Of a DNA stretch of 64,000 bases, positions 8,701-16,510 are shown in pieces (the stretch's first letter is position 1; every line of letters begins with the position of its first letter). The notes under the pieces are model-generated. The model saw only the letters and a program-made list of their open reading frames with translations. It did no database searches and was not told where the DNA came from. Both the position numbers and the translations under genes were made by a program. The DNA is from Blastocatellia bacterium (GTDB lineage: Bacteria; Acidobacteriota; Blastocatellia; Chloracidobacteriales; Chloracidobacteriaceae). Location: NCBI GenBank assembly GCA_019695185.1, contig JAIBAN010000002.1:1-64000 (forward strand). Reading direction: 5' to 3'.

Positions 8701-8871
8701 AATCCGCCCGCTCATCAAAGCCGGCCCAATGGACCGGGCCTCGATGGCACCGAAGGTGTTGGAATCAATTTTAACTTTGGAGTCCTGGGCGGAGACGAGA
8801 GCAGAGCAGGTTGTCAGTGCAAGTACAAATGTTACAAGGGAAAGAACAAAGCGATAGGGGCGAATAGGCAC
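5731..8871 (-). CDS. Secreted VPS10/sortilin-type Asp-box (BNR) beta-propeller protein
   Basis: This exported protein of about 1046 residues has a signal peptide (FVLSLVTFVLALTTCSALVSA) and many Asp-box repeats of the form S/T-x-D-G-G-x-x-W: STNGGTTF, TTDGGDNW, TTDGGKNW, STDGGKTW, SDDLGESW, STDRGDSW, TQDGGKTW, TTDFGKTW and SVDGGEQW. This is the sortilin-like propeller family annotated in Acidobacteriota as VPS10 or glycosyl hydrolase. The last ~200 residues are helical and Lys/Glu rich, probably a coiled coil. An ATG at 8886 overlaps AAGGAGGA; the GTG at 8871 lies just after it and is the better start. Hydrolase activity is unproven; a binding or peptidase-associated role is equally possible. 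Confidence 0.88.
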   Translation of the reverse strand: MPIRPYRFVLSLVTFVLALTTCSALVSAQDSKVKIDSNTFGAIEARSIGPALMSGRISAIDALENKPSTLYVGAANGGVWKSTNGGTTFKPVFDKNTQSIGCITIDQAHPETVWVGTGEVWVRNSTSVGGGLFKTTDGGDNWTAVGFAKSERIGRIVIDPKNSEIVYVAVLGPLWSSGEERGLYKTTDGGKNWERILYVDANTGCSDIALDPQEPNTVYAGMWQFRRQPWTFTSGGPGSTFQKSTDGGKTWKKLTKGLPEGELGRITIRVAPSRPNLVYAVVEAKESGLYRSDDLGESWTKVSSSFNVIVRPFYFGVLAIDPKDYNRVYKPGLTLSVSKDGGKSFSSPFGGGGNVHSDHHALWIDPTNPAHMYLGTDGGVYESFDYANTFKFMKNLPVSQFYHVAYDMERPYNVYGGLQDNGSWVGPSTSPSGVQNRDWRNVGFGDGFWAFPDPADKNIVFSEYQGGKLLRFHRATGEVKAIQPYPKTGEPKFRFNWNTPFKMSESKTLYVGSQFLLRSTDRGDSWERISEDLTTNDPEKQKQDQSGGLSIDNSSAENHCTIFAICESPLDPKVIWVGTDDGNVQLTQDGGKTWTNLVKNIPSLPANTWVSCIEASRFDPGTAYATFEGHQTGDMKPYVYKTTDFGKTWTSIATDSIKGFAHVVREDLVNKKLLFVGTEFGLFLSVDGGEQWAQFTGRLPNVAVRDIAIHPREGDVILATHGRGLYVIDDITPIRKITQDVLNAPFAFLENRPSVIALPTSSQEFSGNDEFVGDGLAEAASITYYMKDRHQIGEFKVEILDSENKLISTIPASKRRGINRITWQMRMKPPKSASGATLAQGAFIGPAVPEGTYTVKVTKGKETYTGQIKLVADPRSTHSAEDRKLQQQTVMKLYQMQEKLGYLASAIQDAREQAQDRAKKVKEMTAKDATVLTKSLEGFATRLEDIRKTLVTTREGATAGYIGGEEQLRERIVELYANLNSYGGRPTQSQMDSAGVLEKELEKADQEFNKAVSAELEGLNTKLQAKKLDPVKVQTKEEYDKKEKGS

Positions 8872-8903
8872 AGAATCCTCCTTCATCGGGTTCGGGAATC
8901 AAC

Positions 8904-9028
8904 GAATTGAGAATTGAGAATTGAGAAATTTGAAACCTGTTGGGCAGAGAGAGGTGCCTTAAACCACAACCAACCTGGGTGAGAATTGGAAAGAAGCACA
9001 TGAAATTCTCAATTCTCAATTCTCAATT
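8904..9028. repeat. Facing pair of TTGAGAA / TTCTCAA heptamer arrays
   Basis: About three tandem GAATTGA units at 8904-8930 face three complementary TTCTCAA units at 9005-9028, with about 75 bp between. The pair fills the gap between the LolA-like gene and the downstream sortilin-repeat gene on the same strand. The RNA could form a stem of about 24 bp. The same heptamer family recurs at 14747-14881, 52689-52820 and 56802-56818. Confidence 0.85.
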
Positions 9029-9045
9029 GTTCAAGACCCTGAACC

Positions 9046-9846
9046 CTATTTCTTGGCTGGTTCTTTGGCTGCATCCTTGGCCGGAAACTTAAAGATGGCA
9101 TCATCCACGGCAACATCCAGCTCAATTTTTTCAATCACAATTTGAGCGCCTCCACCAGCCGGGCCCCCCTTGGCTTTTTGTTCCAGGCTAAAGGGGAACA
9201 TCACTCCGTTGACCTCTTTGAAGTCACCCGGAAATGATTCGACTTCCAACTCATTGCCCTGCATTTTGCGTTTGGATGCGGATTTAATCGTAAGGAAGGA
9301 TTTGGCATCCAGGAATTCGAATTCCACATCACCTTTTTTATCAGTGATTTTCAGCTTATAGGCATCACTTCCCTCGACATCCTCTTTGCCGGCCAGTTCG
9401 ACGGTTTTGCCCATCGCTTTGGCATTCAGAAGGGAACCTTCGAAAAAGCCGTCGGCTTGGTCTTTTGCCTGCACAGTGTCTTCCTCAGGCATTTTTTCAG
9501 GGTCGGTCTTGCCCATAAACGGAGAGATGGTCCAACCCACTGTACCATCAAAGGCCTGCACCTGGGTTTTGCCTTGCAGGCTCATTTCCATGCGGAACAT
9601 ATCCGGACGTTTGGCTTGTATCACCATGGGAATTTCCAAAGCTCCGCCCTGAACCACCAGTTTGCCAGTCATTTTAATGCTTTTGATGGCTTTCAATTTA
9701 TCCAGGCCGCCGCGTGCCTGGGCGTGTTTGGCAATGATTTCATCCAGAGAAAGGTCAGACTTTGCGGGAGCAGTTGATTGAGCGAGAGCCGGCAGACAAA
9801 ACAGGGCTATCGCTGCATACACAGAGAGAGCAATCTTTCGGAACAT
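9046..9846 (-). CDS. Secreted LolA-like outer-membrane lipoprotein-sorting family protein
   Basis: This 266-residue protein has a clear signal peptide (KIALSVYAAIALFCLPALAQS), then LDEIIAKHAQARGGLDKLKAIKSIKMTGK, the usual N-terminus of a LolA-like half-barrel family common in Acidobacteriota. Further motifs are FRMEMSLQGKTQVQAFDG and VGWTISPF. The family is thought to bind hydrophobic ligands in the periplasm, but these paralogues are not shown to be true LolA carriers. The tail is Lys/Ala rich (AKDAAKEPAKK). It precedes the sortilin-repeat gene on the same strand, with a facing heptamer pair between them. Confidence 0.8.
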   Translation of the reverse strand: MFRKIALSVYAAIALFCLPALAQSTAPAKSDLSLDEIIAKHAQARGGLDKLKAIKSIKMTGKLVVQGGALEIPMVIQAKRPDMFRMEMSLQGKTQVQAFDGTVGWTISPFMGKTDPEKMPEEDTVQAKDQADGFFEGSLLNAKAMGKTVELAGKEDVEGSDAYKLKITDKKGDVEFEFLDAKSFLTIKSASKRKMQGNELEVESFPGDFKEVNGVMFPFSLEQKAKGGPAGGGAQIVIEKIELDVAVDDAIFKFPAKDAAKEPAKK

Positions 9847-9962
9847 GTGTGTTTCCTCATTCTTGAGTTTAGGTAGAGATGGGTTTGTGACGGATTCTGA
9901 ACTTGGAGAGGTTTGCGGCGGATACGTTGCTGGAAAGGAAAGTGTTTCAAGAAATTGTATTT

Positions 9963-10061
9963 TGTGATTTTGTGGGTTGTGGGTTGTGGGTTGTAATTAC
10001 CTTGGAGTGTCTCAATGGCCTTCACATCCACAACCCACGACCCACAACCCACAAAATCACA
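9963..10061. repeat. 32-bp inverted repeat built from GTGGGTT heptamers
   Basis: The left arm 9963-9994 contains three GTGGGTT units after TGTGATTTT. The right arm 10030-10061 is its reverse complement with one mismatch, and the loop is 35 nt. The fabG stop codon (10057-10059) lies inside the stem. A strong hairpin would form in RNA from either strand; there is no T-run. Confidence 0.9.
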
Positions 10062-10803
10062 TTGCCAGGCCGCCATCGGCCTGAATTACCTGTCCGGTGA
10101 TGTAGGCTGCATCCGGTGAAAGCAAAAAGGCTGTAATCCGGGCAATTTCCGTTACCTTGCCGAATCGCTTGAGCGGAATTTGTTCAGTCACTTTGGCCCG
10201 GTATTCGGCATCAAGCGCACCGGTCATATCAGTTTCAATCATCCCCAGAGCAAGCGCGTTGACAGTGATGTCACGGCTGGCCAGTTCCTTGGCCAGAGCT
10301 TTGGTAAAGCCAATCATGCCAGCCTTGGAAGCCGAATAATTGGTTTGTCCGGGCATTCCGACGACACCGCTGATGGAACTGATATTGAGAATGCTGCCAC
10401 CCTGTTTCTGGCGGACCAGAATGGCGGCCACCGCCTTACTCAGATTGAAGACACTCTTGAGGTTGGTATCAAGCACTGCATCCCAATCATCCTCTTTCAT
10501 CATCAGAATCAGCTTGTCGCGGGTGATGCCGGCGTTGTTGACCAGAAAGTGAATTCCGCCAAACTGGGTTTTGACATCCTTGATAAAAGTTTGGGCAGCT
10601 TCGAAATCAGCCGCATCCATATTGAAAGCCTGAACTCGCACGCCCAGGGCTTCACATTCACTCACCAAAGACTGAGCGGCTTCCTCATTGGACCGATAGG
10701 TAAAGGCGACATTGCAGCCCTGCCGGGCCAGTTCCTGGACAATGGCCCGGCCAATTCCACGCGAACCGCCTGTGACAACGGCGGTTTTCCCTTGAAAACT
10801 CAT
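10057..10803 (-). CDS. fabG: 3-oxoacyl-ACP reductase-type short-chain dehydrogenase
   Basis: FabG reduces 3-oxoacyl-ACP with NADPH in fatty-acid elongation. The 248-residue protein has the Rossmann motif TGGSRGIG (residues 11-18), NNAG (89-92), and the catalytic Ser142/143, Tyr156 and Lys160 (YSASK). It ends with ITGQVIQADGGLAM, typical of FabG. The usual VNAVAPG is VNALALG here. The start at MSFQGKTAVV is supported by GAGGA upstream; a longer in-frame extension is translated from a 9-mer repeat and is rejected. It is third in a plsC-CPBP-fabG run. A more specialised SDR substrate cannot be excluded. Confidence 0.92.
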   Translation of the reverse strand: MSFQGKTAVVTGGSRGIGRAIVQELARQGCNVAFTYRSNEEAAQSLVSECEALGVRVQAFNMDAADFEAAQTFIKDVKTQFGGIHFLVNNAGITRDKLILMMKEDDWDAVLDTNLKSVFNLSKAVAAILVRQKQGGSILNISSISGVVGMPGQTNYSASKAGMIGFTKALAKELASRDITVNALALGMIETDMTGALDAEYRAKVTEQIPLKRFGKVTEIARITAFLLSPDAAYITGQVIQADGGLAM

Positions 10804-10822
10804 GATTGAATCCTCTTTTGAA

Positions 10823-10863
10823 GAGTCTTGGGAGTCTTGGGAGTCTTGGGAGTCCCAAGACTC
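10823..10863. repeat. 9-bp tandem repeat (GAGTCTTGG x3) with one inverted copy
   Basis: Three exact GAGTCTTGG units (10823-10849) are followed by an inverted copy CCCAAGACTC. The inverted arm can pair with any one of the three direct units, giving alternative hairpins just upstream of fabG. The array also overlaps the stop codon of the CPBP gene. Confidence 0.88.
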
Positions 10864-11665
10864 ACTTTTGTTGTCCCGCCAGCAAAATCCCCAACGCTCC
10901 GGCGGCATTGAATAAGGTGTGAATATACACCCCTGGTAGAATTGATTTGGTTTCGGCTCGGATGACGGTCAAGGCCAGACTCAGAGTCCCCAGCAAAATC
11001 AACCCGGACCAGCCTCCCCAATATTGCGGCACATGCACCAGCAAAAAAAGAAATGAAACAATGCCAATGGTTGTCCATTGGCTAAACCGGCTGCGCAATC
11101 CGGCAAAAAGCACGCCCCGGTAGATAACTTCCTCGACAAACGGAGCGGTAAAAACCGCCATACAGGCAATCGAAATCCGGACTGCCTGACCTTTTTGCAA
11201 CATTTTGTCAAAATCGGTGGTGCGTCCCGGAATCAGTTTTTCCAGACCAATTCCCATAAAGAGAAAGACCACCACCAGTAAAAATCCATGATACCAGCGG
11301 AAGCCATTGGTCCAGCCCCATCCCAGCGTCGGTAAAAACCCGGCTTTGGAGAATTTCTGGACAAACATCCAGCACACCAAAACCGTCAGGGCATGGGCCA
11401 CCGCCGTTGAAAGCACGGTGTAGAGCACCAAGCGGCTATCCTGCATCGGGTCAAATTTAGGTGGGCGTCCTCCGTTGAGCAATTGCAACTCAATCATCCG
11501 GACCAAGACCGCTCCGATTTGAGTCACCATCAGGAGGCCAACGCTGACAAACCAGAGCGAAACGCCTCCGCCCGGCCCCCAGCCGGGGTTGTCCGGGTCG
11601 TTGACAGGAGTCCGCCAATAGGGATTAGCGGAGTATTGATACGGGTACGGTGCTGGATTGATCAT
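10862..11665 (-). CDS. CPBP/Abi-family intramembrane metalloprotease
   Basis: This ~267-residue polytopic membrane protein has the CPBP (CAAX protease and bacteriocin-processing) motifs: EEVIYRG (motif 1, EExxxR), FLLVHVPQY (motif 2, with His) and HTLFNAAG (motif 3). The N-terminus is a Pro/Tyr/Asn-rich cytoplasmic tail (NPAPYPYQYSANPYWR), then roughly seven or eight hydrophobic segments. The start ATG at 11665 lies inside the end of plsC (41-bp overlap), implying translational coupling. An upstream TTG at 11680 is less likely. The family cleaves membrane or prenylated substrates, but the target here is unknown. Confidence 0.88.
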   Translation of the reverse strand: MINPAPYPYQYSANPYWRTPVNDPDNPGWGPGGGVSLWFVSVGLLMVTQIGAVLVRMIELQLLNGGRPPKFDPMQDSRLVLYTVLSTAVAHALTVLVCWMFVQKFSKAGFLPTLGWGWTNGFRWYHGFLLVVVFLFMGIGLEKLIPGRTTDFDKMLQKGQAVRISIACMAVFTAPFVEEVIYRGVLFAGLRSRFSQWTTIGIVSFLFLLVHVPQYWGGWSGLILLGTLSLALTVIRAETKSILPGVYIHTLFNAAGALGILLAGQQK

Positions 11666-12398
11666 TCGCCGGTTTTCCAAAAATGCTGGCCAAATGGTCG
11701 TTCATCTGGTTTTCAATTTCCGCCATCACCTCGGCAACGTCTCGCTCCTGGTCGTTTTCCTTGAGATAGATGGGCGGGTCAACAAACATGTGAACGGTAC
11801 CGGGGTTGAATAAAAGCGAGTTGGGTTTGAGAATGAGGGCGGTTCCGACAATCGTGATCGGCAAAATCGGAGCATTGGTCATCTGCGCCAGCTTGAAAGC
11901 TCCGGCCTTCAGGCGCTTTACTTTCTGATATTCATCGCCGCGCGTTCCTTCGGGAAAAATCAGAACCGGAATTCCTGCTCTCAGTTTTTCGGTAGCCAGA
12001 TTGAGAGTTTTCGTCGTGCTGGCATGATTGCCCCGGTCCACCGGAATATGGCCCGAACGCCATAAATGCCACCCCATGAAAGGGACATAAAAAAGAGGGC
12101 GTTTGGCAAAAATCCGGAACTGAAAGGGCAGGTTGGCAAACAGCGTCGGAATGTCCATATAGCTTTGATGATTGGACATGACAATCGCAGCACCTTGCAG
12201 TTTCAGATTTTCAGCCCCGTGAATGATGACTTTCATTCCAACTGTGGCCGCAATCAGTTTGCACCAGGCACGGGAACACCAGTGCTGGAGTTCACCTGTC
12301 CGGTCAAACAGCGAGAACGTCAGCGAAAGCGTTGCCATCACCATGGTATAGAGGTAAATCAAGGGAATGGCGATGATTGAGTGCAGATACTTCAACAT
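11625..12398 (-). CDS. plsC: 1-acyl-sn-glycerol-3-phosphate acyltransferase
   Basis: PlsC transfers an acyl chain to lysophosphatidic acid to make phosphatidic acid at the inner membrane. The 257-residue protein has an N-terminal hydrophobic segment, the acyltransferase motif NHQSYMD (H77, D82), a middle motif with FAKRPLFYVPFMG, and FPEGTRG (148-154), followed by the P-rich motif ILPITIVG. All catalytic residues are present. It heads the plsC-CPBP-fabG run, consistent with a phospholipid/fatty-acid role. Degenerate GGCTTCAGG/GTTTCAGG repeats lie just upstream (about 12424-12445). Confidence 0.92.
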   Translation of the reverse strand: MLKYLHSIIAIPLIYLYTMVMATLSLTFSLFDRTGELQHWCSRAWCKLIAATVGMKVIIHGAENLKLQGAAIVMSNHQSYMDIPTLFANLPFQFRIFAKRPLFYVPFMGWHLWRSGHIPVDRGNHASTTKTLNLATEKLRAGIPVLIFPEGTRGDEYQKVKRLKAGAFKLAQMTNAPILPITIVGTALILKPNSLLFNPGTVHMFVDPPIYLKENDQERDVAEVMAEIENQMNDHLASIFGKPANDQSSTVPVSILR

Positions 12399-12696
12399 AA
12401 CCGGTTGGCTTCAGGTGGCACCGGGTTCAGGCTTCAGGTTTCAGGAAAAACCCGCCCAAGTTTTATGTGTGCCGCCCGAAATCTGAAATGAAATTGATCG
12501 TTCCTGATTTGGCAGGGCCTGATTGCCAGAGGATTGTCCGTACAAGAAGTTTCAAACAAACGAAAACTATGATGGAACTTTGTTTGGCAAGTCAATCAAA
12601 AAAGCCTATCGTTACCCTGGCGGTTCTGCTTCCCGGCTTCCCGGATACCCCCAACCAATCCATTTTCAGACTTTTTCAGGTGACCACATATCCGCT

Positions 12697-14745
12697 ATGT
12701 CTTTTTCTCAAGCACCTTTGGCTCTGCTTTACGCGTTGACATTTCTTTTTCCCCAGAACATTCCCGTTCCGGCGGATTCCAAACCCGAACAGACCAATTC
12801 AGCCCCGGCACCTCCGCAAACGCCTGCCGAGCAACCCGCCGTCGCCTCTTTGGGAACGGTTTTGGACGACCATGCCGAATTACAACGGCTGGCCAAAGCA
12901 CCTCTGGCGGAACGGCCCCAGCTTTTGAGTGAGTTCCTCACCAAGCATGCAGGTTCACCAATTTTGGATGAGTGCCGTATTCTGTTGGCCAAAACCTATG
13001 GCGAACAAGGCGAACAGGCCCTTCGCTCCTCCCAGCCGACGGTTGCCCGTGACGCCTTTCTCAAACTGATTGAGGCGCTCCCGACGCCGCTCTCGGCAGC
13101 CCATCTGCGGGCCTATGTCCTTCCCTTGCCTGTCCTCATGGCCGGGTACGGCAATCGGACCGAAGCCATTCTGCTGATGCGGGAATTGCAGGAAAAGGTC
13201 GGCACCAACGTCGAACTGCTGGAACAGGTCGGGCTTTTTTATCTCAGCGTCGAAGACCCCGTGGATGCCCGCCAGGTCTTTGAAAAGGCGGTTGAGCTGG
13301 ACCCGACCCAGGCCAATCTGCATTATGACCGGGGAGTGGCGCTCCAAATCAACCTGCGGCTGGACGATGCTGCCGCTGCCTTTCAAAAAGCTGCCGAACT
13401 GGACCCCAAAAGCCGTACGGCCTTTGCTGCCTTGGGTGACCTCTATCGCTCCAACAGCCTGCTCAAGGAGGCCGAGACCTGGTATCGCAAACAGTTGGCC
13501 GTGACGCCCGACCACCAAACCGCCTGGGGCGGGCTGGCTTTAACCCTCTATGACCTCCGGCGGGAACCCGAAGCGGCTGAATGTCTGGGCAAAATGCTGA
13601 CCCTGACTCCCCGTGATGTCCGGTATTGGACCCAGCTTGCCTATGTTTATGCAGCCCACGGGGAATATGCGGCTTCGGCCAAGGTGTTGGAACGGGCCAA
13701 GGAAATTCAACCCCGTTACCCATGGATTCGGGTGGTTGAAGCCCATCTCAAACGCTCCGCCGGTGACTATGCCGACGCTGAAAACCTGCTGGGCGAGGCA
13801 CTGGAAGTCGTCAAATTCCCGACCATTTATTTCGAGTTGGGAAAAACCCTGGTGTTGAACCAGGATTTCGACCGGGCGTTGGAACCCTTTGAAAGTTTTC
13901 TGAAACTCTCGCCCGAAGGCGAATTTGAAACCACTTTGGGCGGTGTGTTGGAAGTACGGGGGCCACGGCTCTCCAAACTGATTGAAAACGAACGGCGAGC
14001 CGCCATCCTGATGGATGACCCGCTCACCAGCGAGAGCCAGTTCCAGCGCATCGAACAATTTGTCCGGTTTGCCCTGCTGGCCAAACAGGCAGCGCAGACA
14101 GCCAAACCCCAGACAGCCAGTCCGGAAACGCCTGCATCCGCACAACCAGCCGAGGCAACTTCATCCTCCGGGGGCCGCCGCCGGCGGGTGACCAAACCAG
14201 CCATCACCGCAGAAACCTGGACCATGCCCCCGCCGAGTGAAACAGCTTTAGGTCGGGCATTGGCCGATTTTACGGCTGAAAAAGACGAAAACCGGGCGTT
14301 GCGCTATGCCTTTGCCGCCCGCCAACTGGTTGAAGCTGACACGGAACTGCCTCAAGCTGAAGCACTTGCCCAGGGGGCAATGCTGTTTGCCGCCCAAGCC
14401 TTTACCCAGGCTGAAGGCAGCACTTCCGCCGAAGACCGCCGGAAGCTCTTTTTGTTACAGGCGCAGACCACTTTGGGCTGGGCTCAATTCAAACTGGGCA
14501 AACGAACCGAAGCGGTGGCCTCGTTAAAGGAAGTGGTGGCCGCAGCCCCTGACGGTGCAGAAAAACGGGGAGCTTCCTGGAAACTGGGAGTTGCCCTGGA
14601 AGCCACCGGACAACTGGAGGACGCACTCGCAGCCTATCGCGGCGGGTATGATGCCAATGCCTCTTCCGCCGGAGTCCAGCGGGCAGTTATCGAAGCCGTT
14701 TACCAGAAAATCCACGGCTCCCTGGAAGGGTTTGACCTGAAATGA
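12697..14745 (+). CDS. Exported tetratricopeptide-repeat protein
   Basis: This ~682-residue protein has a short hydrophobic leader (APLALLYALTFLFPQ), a Pro/Ala-rich linker, and then multiple TPR units: ARQVFEKAVELDPTQANLHYDRGVALQ, AAAFQKAAELDPKSRTAFAALGDLY and later copies. A low-complexity Pro/Ala/Thr region with GGRRRRVTKPA near residue 490 separates a second TPR-like half. The ATG at 12697 is chosen because the signal-like segment follows directly; a longer frame from 12523 has no signal. It is divergent from plsC and converges with the HD-domain gene across a heptamer pair. It is likely a periplasmic scaffold with unknown partners. Confidence 0.82.
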   Translation: MSFSQAPLALLYALTFLFPQNIPVPADSKPEQTNSAPAPPQTPAEQPAVASLGTVLDDHAELQRLAKAPLAERPQLLSEFLTKHAGSPILDECRILLAKTYGEQGEQALRSSQPTVARDAFLKLIEALPTPLSAAHLRAYVLPLPVLMAGYGNRTEAILLMRELQEKVGTNVELLEQVGLFYLSVEDPVDARQVFEKAVELDPTQANLHYDRGVALQINLRLDDAAAAFQKAAELDPKSRTAFAALGDLYRSNSLLKEAETWYRKQLAVTPDHQTAWGGLALTLYDLRREPEAAECLGKMLTLTPRDVRYWTQLAYVYAAHGEYAASAKVLERAKEIQPRYPWIRVVEAHLKRSAGDYADAENLLGEALEVVKFPTIYFELGKTLVLNQDFDRALEPFESFLKLSPEGEFETTLGGVLEVRGPRLSKLIENERRAAILMDDPLTSESQFQRIEQFVRFALLAKQAAQTAKPQTASPETPASAQPAEATSSSGGRRRRVTKPAITAETWTMPPPSETALGRALADFTAEKDENRALRYAFAARQLVEADTELPQAEALAQGAMLFAAQAFTQAEGSTSAEDRRKLFLLQAQTTLGWAQFKLGKRTEAVASLKEVVAAAPDGAEKRGASWKLGVALEATGQLEDALAAYRGGYDANASSAGVQRAVIEAVYQKIHGSLEGFDLK

Positions 14746-14746
14746 C

Positions 14747-14881
14747 TTGAATTGAGAATTGAGAATTGAGAATTGAGAATTAAACCATTTCAGCAAACCA
14801 AAACTCCGGATTTTCGCAGACCTGAATTTTTGATTGAAAAGGTTTCTGATTTTTAATTCTCAATTCTCAATTCTCAATTCA
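14747..14881. repeat. Facing pair of TTGAGAA / TTCTCAA heptamer arrays between convergent genes
   Basis: Tandem GAATTGA units at 14747-14781 face TTCTCAA units at 14855-14881. The TPR gene stops at 14745 and the HD gene stop codon overlaps the right array at 14879, so the pair occupies the whole convergent gap and may act as a bidirectional 3'-end structure. Confidence 0.87.
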
Positions 14882-15448
14882 AAACTGCCCCATCCAGGCC
14901 AGGCGGGCATCTGCATTTTGGGTCAACCTGGTGAGAATGGCATCCAGCTTTTCATAATGCTCCCAGGGTTCCCCACCCACAGCAGCCCGGATTTTTTCCA
15001 CTACCTGATTTTCCAGCGTTTCCGGACGTTTCCCTTTCCAGGATTGGTCTGCCAGGGAAACCAGTAAATCCTCAAGCGTAAGTGTCGGAAGAGGGTCAAG
15101 TTTCCAGGCGGCATGTGTGTAGGCAAAACGAGCCCGTTCCGGAGGAACCCCCAATTTTTCCAGTATCTGCGGGCCTTCCAGTTCGTGCTGATGCCCGGAG
15201 GCGCGTAATTCAGCCGGGTACAGGGCTTTTCCCAAATCGTGGGTGGCGGCTCCGAACAAGACAGACTCTGTATCAAATTCCAAACCGGGAAATGCGCTTT
15301 CCATCTGTTTTACCAACTGCACCGCAACGTCATGAACCAACAGGAGATGCGCCTGTAACCGGAATGGGGCCTCCAGTTTCTCGCAGAGTTCACGGGCCTG
15401 GGGCGGTAATCCACTGGTAACAAAGTTTGGCGGGTTCAAGTCTTTCAT
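14879..15448 (-). CDS. HD-domain protein (putative metal-dependent phosphohydrolase)
   Basis: This 189-residue protein carries an HD-superfamily core: H39 in LLLVHDVAVQL, the doublet H70-D71 in GAATHDLGK, and H86/H88 in SGHQHELEG, plus a later Asp in SLADQSWKG. HD proteins hydrolyse nucleotides, cyclic dinucleotides or phospho-metabolites; the substrate is not evident. It is the last gene of a PLP-lyase/GNAT/DinB/HD series, with a 38-bp gap after the DinB gene. Its stop codon lies in a heptamer repeat. Confidence 0.85.
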   Translation of the reverse strand: MKDLNPPNFVTSGLPPQARELCEKLEAPFRLQAHLLLVHDVAVQLVKQMESAFPGLEFDTESVLFGAATHDLGKALYPAELRASGHQHELEGPQILEKLGVPPERARFAYTHAAWKLDPLPTLTLEDLLVSLADQSWKGKRPETLENQVVEKIRAAVGGEPWEHYEKLDAILTRLTQNADARLAWMGQF

Positions 15449-15486
15449 GGTTTTCTCAGAATTATTGATGGAAAAACAACCAGGTC

Positions 15487-16023
15487 TTACTTTTCCCCGG
15501 TGCCAAGATACCGTTCCTTGATGATATTTAGGTGGCGCAGTTCATGACCGGCGATATGGTAGGCCGCCGCCCGGACACTCATCACGTTTCCATCAGCAAT
15601 CCCTTTGCGGAGGAGTGCCGCGCGGTCAAAGCTCTGAAACAGTGAAATGGTTGCCTGTCGGACCGTGGTCAGTTCCCGCAAAATGTCCCTGATACTTCGT
15701 TCATTTGCGCCGGAGTATCTGGCGTAATCATCCTGCTCAAATCCGGGCAACTCGGTTTGGTCGTTGCGGGCAAAACGGAGCGCCCGATAGGTATAAATCC
15801 GCTCATCATCGCTGATATGAGCCAGAATTTCCTTGATGGTCCACTTCCCTTCCGCATAGCGAAAAGTCAGTTTTTCTTCAGGCAGGGAGAGAATGAACTC
15901 TTTGGTTGTCTGCACATTGTTCTTCAGATGTTTGAGAACCAGCCCGTCATCCGGCAGAAGCCCAATATAGATAATGGTGTACGGTGCATATTCATCGGGT
16001 GCAGGTTTTTCAATTCGTTTCAT
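15487..16023 (-). CDS. DinB-superfamily protein
   Basis: This 178-residue four-helix-bundle protein is of the DinB/YfiT type. Metal-ligand histidines are visible in KEILAHISDDERIYTYR and in AAYHIAGHELRHLNIIKERY. RFARNDQTELPGFEQDDY is the usual loop in the bacillithiol-transferase-like DinB_2 group. Members are metal-dependent enzymes or thiol transferases, and no specific role can be assigned. The start codon overlaps the GNAT stop (ATGA), so the two are translationally coupled. Confidence 0.85.
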   Translation of the reverse strand: MKRIEKPAPDEYAPYTIIYIGLLPDDGLVLKHLKNNVQTTKEFILSLPEEKLTFRYAEGKWTIKEILAHISDDERIYTYRALRFARNDQTELPGFEQDDYARYSGANERSIRDILRELTTVRQATISLFQSFDRAALLRKGIADGNVMSVRAAAYHIAGHELRHLNIIKERYLGTGEK

Positions 16024-16490
16024 GGATTTCCAGTTTCCGGAGAAAGCTGTTTTCCCAGGCAGACGGCCTCGGAATTGCCGATATATTTCCCAAAATTCGG
16101 AATCTTTTGGTAGCCATGCCGTTCATAAAACGCGACGGCCCGGTGATTGACGACACGGGTCTCCAGCCACAAAGTGGTGAAGCCCAGTTGCAGGGCCTGA
16201 GCCTCCAGAAAACCAAGAATGGCGGCTCCCACGCCTTTTGTGTCAGGTTGGGCATACATCCGCTTCACCTCGGCAGTGGTTTCATTCAAAGGACGGAAAG
16301 CTCCGCAGCCAACTGCCTTGCCAGCCTGCGTCGAAGCCACGACAAAAAGGGCGCGTGCCCCGCGCACATCATTGGCATCAAAGGAGTTTTTCCCGCTGTT
16401 GCCGGTGATTTCGGTGAGAGCGGCTGACAGCTCTTCCAACAACTGCCGGGCATCAACCGTATCCGGGTCTGAAGGATTGACCACAATCAT
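16020..16490 (-). CDS. GNAT-family N-acetyltransferase
   Basis: This 156-residue protein has a GNAT fold. VGCGAFRPLNETTAEVKRMYAQPD is the beta4 region, DTKGVGAAILGFLEAQA is a variant acetyl-CoA pyrophosphate loop (normally R/Q-x-x-G-x-G/A), and FYERHGYQKIPNFGKYIGN is the C-terminal motif. The usual loop arginine or glutamine is Asp-Thr here. It starts 20 bp after the PLP-lyase stop and overlaps the DinB gene by 4 bp. The pattern resembles small-molecule acetyltransferases; the substrate is unknown. Confidence 0.87.
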   Translation of the reverse strand: MIVVNPSDPDTVDARQLLEELSAALTEITGNSGKNSFDANDVRGARALFVVASTQAGKAVGCGAFRPLNETTAEVKRMYAQPDTKGVGAAILGFLEAQALQLGFTTLWLETRVVNHRAVAFYERHGYQKIPNFGKYIGNSEAVCLGKQLSPETGNP

Positions 16491-16510
16491 ACCAATTCAA
16501 AAAGGTTCTT

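Noticed and set aside
10804-10908. N-terminal extension of FabG encoding SQDSQDSQDS
   Set aside because: It is a translated 9-mer repeat; the internal ATG has a proper ribosome site and matches FabG starts.
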